From positions 1-7,889 of the forward strand of contig JAITSW010000211.1 in the NCBI GenBank assembly GCA_031287505.1: a DNA stretch of 7,889 bases. Reading direction: 5' to 3'. Positions 5,023 to 7,889 of this stretch are shown here, in pieces. Source of the stretch: Propionibacteriaceae bacterium. GTDB lineage: Bacteria > Actinomycetota > Actinomycetes > Propionibacteriales > Propionibacteriaceae. The first letter of the stretch is position 1. Each line of letters starts with the position of its first letter. Made by a program: the position numbers and the translations under genes. The notes under the pieces were generated by a model that was not told the DNA's origin, did no database searches, and worked only from the letters and a program-made list of their open reading frames with translations.

Positions 5023-6689
5023 GGCCTTACTTCCGCATCGGCGACCCGTGGTGCCGGAGGTTCCAACAGCGAAGCAGGTGGAACCTCAAGGTGGTGAGGA
5101 CGGTCAACTCTGGAATGGCAATAACCGTGAGCCACACTTCGCTGTTGCTGTTGCTGTTGCGCTTGCTGCTGCTGGATTTTCTCATCGCCCAACTCCACCA
5201 TCGGCACCGATTCTGGAATGCCGACACTTACCTTTATCGGCTTTGGCACTGCTTTAGCACCCGCCAACACCCAAGTGTCTTTCGAACCGCCGCCTTGAGA
5301 AGAGTTGACGATCAACTCCCCCTCTGACAGCGCCACCCGGGTGAGCCCGCCGGGAAGCACGTAGACATTGCCACCGCCTTTATTCACCGCGAACGGCCGC
5401 AGGTCGACATGCCGGGGTTTGGCCTTGCCATCGATCATGGTCGGGACGGTAGAGAGTTGCACCACCGGCTGCGCTATCCAACCGCGCGGGTCGTGGCTGA
5501 TCTTGGCGCGTAAGTCGTCTAACTCTCGCCTACAGGCTTTCGGCCCGATGACGATGCCCTTACCCCCAGAGCCGTCAACAGGTTTGAGCACCAACTCGTC
5601 GAGACGATCCATCACCTCTTCGCGGTGCGCCGGCTCCTCCAACCTCCAAGAATCGACGCTGGACAGTTTGGGCTCTTCGCCCAAGTAGTAGCGAATCAAA
5701 TCGGGCATGTAGGTGTAAACCAACTTGTCGTCAGCCACCCCATTGCCAACAGCATTTGCGATCGCGACGTTGCCGGCCCGCATGGCCGTCAGAAGACCCG
5801 CACAGCCCAGCAAAGAATCTGCTTGAAACTGCGCCGGATCGAGGAAACCATCGTCCACCCTGCGGTAAATCACGTGCACCGGACGCAAACCCTGGGTGGT
5901 GCGGATGGAAACCCGGCCGTTGTGGCAGACCAAATCTCGCCCTTCGACTAGCTCGACTCCCATCATGCGGGCAAGCAACGCGTGCTCAAAATAGGCGGAG
6001 TTGTAAACGCCCGGAGTCAATACCACCACTACCGGGTCACTGATGCCAGAAGGAGCCGCCGCCCGCAGCGCTGCCAAGAGCTGCAACGGGTAACCCTCAA
6101 CGGGGCTGATCCGGTACCGATTGGCGACCTCCGGCAGGGCTTGGAACATCACCCGTCGATTGGTCATCACATAAGACACCCCGGAAGGCACCCGGACATT
6201 GTCTTCAAGGACGCGGAATTGCCCGTTTTCATCGCGGACCAAATCAATGCCTGCCACATGGCAGCGAACCCCGTTGGGAGGGGTGAGATGGGCCATCTCC
6301 CGGTGGTAGTGCGGCGAAGTGACCACTACTTTACGAGGTATCACCTTGTCGCGAAAGACTCGCCCCTCGCCGTAGACGTCTGCCAAAAAAGCCTCGATAG
6401 CCTGCACCCGCTGAGCCACTCCGACTTCCAATTCGGCCCATTCGCCGGCCAAGATGACCCTTGGAATAATGTCTAACGGGAAGGGACGTTCCTCGCCGCC
6501 GATATCGAAGGTAACTCCTTGATCGGTGTACGTGCTTTTCAAGTATTCGGCTCGCGAACGAACATCGTCTAGATCCATGCGCGCAAACCGACGCAGCAAA
6601 CCACTGTAGGCGTCCCGGACTCCGGCAGGGCCGACGACCTCGTCATAGGCTAGCGAAGTACCGACATATCCCTCAAATAGCGCGGTCAC
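5016..6689 (-). CDS. Circularly permuted ATP-grasp amidoligase (DUF404/DUF407) with a polyglutamine tail
   Basis: This 557-residue protein is of the circularly permuted ATP-grasp type 2 family, predicted to join a carboxylate to an amine using ATP. Visible family blocks: GIDLVRDENGQFRVLEDN (147-164), VPSGVSYVMTNRR (167-179), VIYRRVDDGFLDP (273-285), NAVGNGVADDKLVYTYMPD (312-330), the nucleotide-binding LKPVDGSGGKGIVIG (368-382), DLRPFAV (429-435) and VNSSQGGGSKDTWVL (461-475). The conserved part normally ends near that last block. Here about 80 residues follow, including Q506-Q516 interrupted by one alanine, then a His/Pro-rich end. The start is a GTG at 6687-6689 with no Shine-Dalgarno, but a TAATCT -10 lies 6 bp upstream, which suggests a leaderless mRNA. 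It is the first gene of the operon with alpha-E and transglutaminase. Confidence 0.93.
   Translation of the reverse strand: MTALFEGYVGTSLAYDEVVGPAGVRDAYSGLLRRFARMDLDDVRSRAEYLKSTYTDQGVTFDIGGEERPFPLDIIPRVILAGEWAELEVGVAQRVQAIEAFLADVYGEGRVFRDKVIPRKVVVTSPHYHREMAHLTPPNGVRCHVAGIDLVRDENGQFRVLEDNVRVPSGVSYVMTNRRVMFQALPEVANRYRISPVEGYPLQLLAALRAAAPSGISDPVVVVLTPGVYNSAYFEHALLARMMGVELVEGRDLVCHNGRVSIRTTQGLRPVHVIYRRVDDGFLDPAQFQADSLLGCAGLLTAMRAGNVAIANAVGNGVADDKLVYTYMPDLIRYYLGEEPKLSSVDSWRLEEPAHREEVMDRLDELVLKPVDGSGGKGIVIGPKACRRELDDLRAKISHDPRGWIAQPVVQLSTVPTMIDGKAKPRHVDLRPFAVNKGGGNVYVLPGGLTRVALSEGELIVNSSQGGGSKDTWVLAGAKAVPKPIKVSVGIPESVPMVELGDEKIQQQQAQQQQQQRSVAHGYCHSRVDRPHHLEVPPASLLEPPAPRVADAEVRPC
5142..5174 (-). repeat. 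CAA/CAG coding microsatellite (glutamine run)
   Basis: Eleven codons on the minus strand: ten alternating or repeated CAG/CAA and one GCG. On the plus strand the core is a hexanucleotide tract, CTGTTG, three times, followed by CGC and further TTG/CTG units. Such tracts are prone to slippage. Changes in multiples of three would alter the glutamine count; others would shift the frame of the C-terminal tail. Confidence 0.9.
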
Positions 6690-6695
6690 GGGTTC

Positions 6696-6701
6696 AGATT
6701 A
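6696..6701 (-). promoter_or_regulatory. Putative -10 element for a leaderless ATP-grasp mRNA
   Basis: On the minus strand TAATCT (a TANNNT -10) is followed by 6 nt (GAACCC) and then the GTG start codon at 6687-6689. This is the spacing seen in actinobacterial leaderless transcripts. A TTGACA at 6724-6729 is 22 bp away, too far for a standard -35 element. Confidence 0.5.
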
Positions 6702-6744
6702 AGGCTCCCGTGTTTCAAGAAGGTGTCAAGCAGATAACTAGGCG

Positions 6745-7353
6745 CTACACCGAACCCGGGGGAATCGCGCGTCTGGGCAAGATGATGGTTTCCTCGCCTT
6801 CATCCTCAAGATCATCAGATTCTTCAAAGTGCCGCCCCCCAGGCTCGAAGATTGCGCGACGCCCAGATGCCGGGACGACTTGGGTATCCAAAATCGAATC
6901 GTAAAGCGAACGCCCAGAACCAAACCAAATACTCAAAACATAGACAATCGGAAAGACTGCCGCGATAGCCACAGCTATCCAGGAATCAAGGCCCGGGCGG
7001 GTCAACATTGCCGCTATCCCCAGCGCCAAAAAGGCTAACGGCAACGCATATCTGAGGAAATTGCGAGCCAGTGCCCGGCCAAGGCCAAGCCGCTCTCCGT
7101 TTAGGCGAACTACCTGCATTTGGAAGCGGCGTTTGCCCCAGGTTCCCCTATTCCGGCCAGAGTCTAGAAGGGAAAAGACCACGACCGGCACTAAGATCGC
7201 GGTAAATGTCGCAACTGCATAGACAAGGAGTTGGTTTAGCCCGGCGGTCAACCCTAAATACAATAGGACGGCCGTGATGCCGATGATGATCGGAAGCCAG
7301 ATGAAAAGCATTGCCAGATCGACAAGACCCGCTTGGAGTCGGCGCATTTTCAC
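6745..7353 (-). CDS. RDD family membrane protein
   Basis: This 202-residue protein has an RDD-like N-terminus (MRRLQAGLVDLAMLF, residues 3-17) and about four hydrophobic segments near 12-34, 42-63, 102-118 and 124-144. The family sequence WGKRRFQMQVV.LNGERLGLGRALARN spans about 72-98, and a second signature, SLYDSILDTQVV, lies at 149-160. The C-terminal 40 residues form an acidic, probably cytoplasmic tail (EESDDLEDEGEE near 177-188). RDD proteins are polytopic membrane proteins, some implicated in Na+/H+ antiport, mostly unassigned. The ATG at 7353 has AGGAG with spacing 5. It follows the methionine aminopeptidase stop by 23 bp, so the two are probably co-transcribed. The ATP-grasp gene begins 55 bp further on with its own predicted promoter. 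Confidence 0.9.
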   Translation of the reverse strand: MKMRRLQAGLVDLAMLFIWLPIIIGITAVLLYLGLTAGLNQLLVYAVATFTAILVPVVVFSLLDSGRNRGTWGKRRFQMQVVRLNGERLGLGRALARNFLRYALPLAFLALGIAAMLTRPGLDSWIAVAIAAVFPIVYVLSIWFGSGRSLYDSILDTQVVPASGRRAIFEPGGRHFEESDDLEDEGEETIILPRRAIPPGSV

Positions 7354-7363
7354 TCCTATATGC

Positions 7364-7379
7364 TAGCGATAATTCGCTA
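7364..7379. repeat. Short inverted repeat at the end of the methionine aminopeptidase gene
   Basis: TAGCGA-TAAT-TCGCTA forms a 6-bp stem with a 4-nt loop and overlaps the stop codon at 7377-7379. No T-run follows on the minus strand, so it does not look like an intrinsic terminator. It may be an mRNA-processing or stability hairpin, or chance. Confidence 0.4.
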
Positions 7380-7889
7380 ATCTAGGGGTGCGAAGGGAAC
7401 TCCCCGCTTAGCCAGCTCTTCTTCGCCGCCGTCTTGCGCCGTGAGCACCCACACACCACGCTTGGTGATGGCTATTGTGTGCTCCCAGTGAGCGGCATTT
7501 GCGCCGTTGGCAGTTTTGACCGTCCAACCATCTGCCATTTCAATGAGTTTGGGAGAGCCGACGGAAATTATTGGCTCAATTGCGATACAGAGACCATCGG
7601 GGATTCTTATCCCCCTGCCAGGCTTGCCAAAGTTTGGGACATCGGGATCTTCATGCATTTCGCGGCCAATTCCGTGCCCGGTGAAGTCTTTTACGATGGA
7701 AAAATCCCGGTTGGAGTTCTTTGCCGATTGCGTTATGGCGTGGCCAATATCTCCGATATGTTTAGCCACCCTTGCCGCCGCGATTCCATCCCACATCGCT
7801 ACCCGAGTCGCCTCGCTAAGTTGTGCTGTCCCATCGCTTACCTGCCCAACGCCAAACGTCCGGGCAGAATCTCCATGCCAGCCTTGGAC
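7377..7889 (-). CDS. map: Type I methionine aminopeptidase, C-terminal part (cut by the window edge)
   Basis: The frame is open from the right edge to the stop at 7377-7379, giving 170 residues; an internal ATG at 7796 is not the start. It removes the initiator methionine from new proteins in the cytoplasm. The metal ligands of the pita-bread fold are visible in order: D in GWHGDSARTF (bases about 7857-7883), H in FTGHGIGREMHEDPDVPNFG, E in CIAIEPI and E in HWEHTIAI. The first ligand aspartate (the NIDV-type motif) and the substrate-binding histidine of the N-terminal half lie outside the window. The C-terminus shows a complete end (GVPFAPLD), so the gene appears normal apart from the window cut. 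The RDD gene follows at 23 bp. Confidence 0.95.
   Translation of the reverse strand, partial: VQGWHGDSARTFGVGQVSDGTAQLSEATRVAMWDGIAAARVAKHIGDIGHAITQSAKNSNRDFSIVKDFTGHGIGREMHEDPDVPNFGKPGRGIRIPDGLCIAIEPIISVGSPKLIEMADGWTVKTANGANAAHWEHTIAITKRGVWVLTAQDGGEEELAKRGVPFAPLD

Noticed and set aside
5091..5327. Plus-strand frame with a poly-leucine run resembling a signal peptide
   Set aside because: The leucines are the complement reading of the glutamine microsatellite; the minus-strand ATP-grasp frame explains the sequence.
7364..7379. Inverted repeat after methionine aminopeptidase, considered as a terminator
   Set aside because: The stem is 6 bp, AT-rich in its centre, and not followed by a T-run in the direction of transcription; the RDD gene starts close behind.

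Overview
The window comes from an actinobacterium (Actinomycetota). The best evidence is a perfect 16-bp actinobacterial-type LexA box (TCGAACATATGTTCGA), a DUF6504 gene of the kind that accompanies ImuB and DnaE2, and the compact operon of a circularly permuted ATP-grasp, an alpha-E protein and a transglutaminase. Base composition looks moderately GC-rich, and the region around 800-2470 looks visibly richer in A+T than the operon at 3257-6689. I cannot place it below phylum.

Left part (1-706). The window opens inside what looks like the trailer end of a CRISPR array: two near-identical 33-nt hairpin-containing repeats, 70 bp apart, the last one differing at its 3' end. Only 18 bp separate it from the stop of a minus-strand DUF6504 gene with its own promoter and LexA box. 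Upstream of that gene lies a plus-strand C-terminal fragment of a VapC-like PIN toxin (566-706).

Toxin-antitoxin patch (about 800-2470, plus strand). A two-gene unit encodes a DUF3791 protein and a DUF3990 ADP-ribosyltransferase-like protein, overlapping by 4 nt. The DUF3990 protein appears to have lost its C-terminus. About 360 bp of unassigned sequence follow. Next comes an apparently intact VapBC pair: an AbrB-type antitoxin and a PIN ribonuclease with all four acidic residues, overlapping by 17 nt. With the PIN fragment, this makes three toxin-related loci and a CRISPR tail in under 2.5 kb, suggesting a gene-turnover hotspot with defence-type content.

Right part (2513-7889, all minus strand). 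Reading in the direction of transcription: the C-terminal part of type I methionine aminopeptidase (cut by the window edge), an RDD-family membrane protein, then the ATP-grasp / alpha-E / transglutaminase operon with overlapping stops and starts, and finally a GNAT acetyltransferase. The ATP-grasp probably starts as a leaderless mRNA and carries an unusual C-terminal tail with an 11-residue glutamine-rich run encoded by a CAA/CAG microsatellite. The three-gene operon is a known conserved but functionally unresolved system, predicted to make or break amide or isopeptide bonds in a peptide or protein-modification pathway.

I see no rRNA, tRNA, complete insertion sequence or convincing intrinsic terminator. 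No wholly new system is proven. The most unusual points are the repeat pair at the left edge, the SOS-controlled DUF6504 gene apart from its usual partners, the truncated ART-like toxin pair, and the polyglutamine tail of the ATP-grasp protein.
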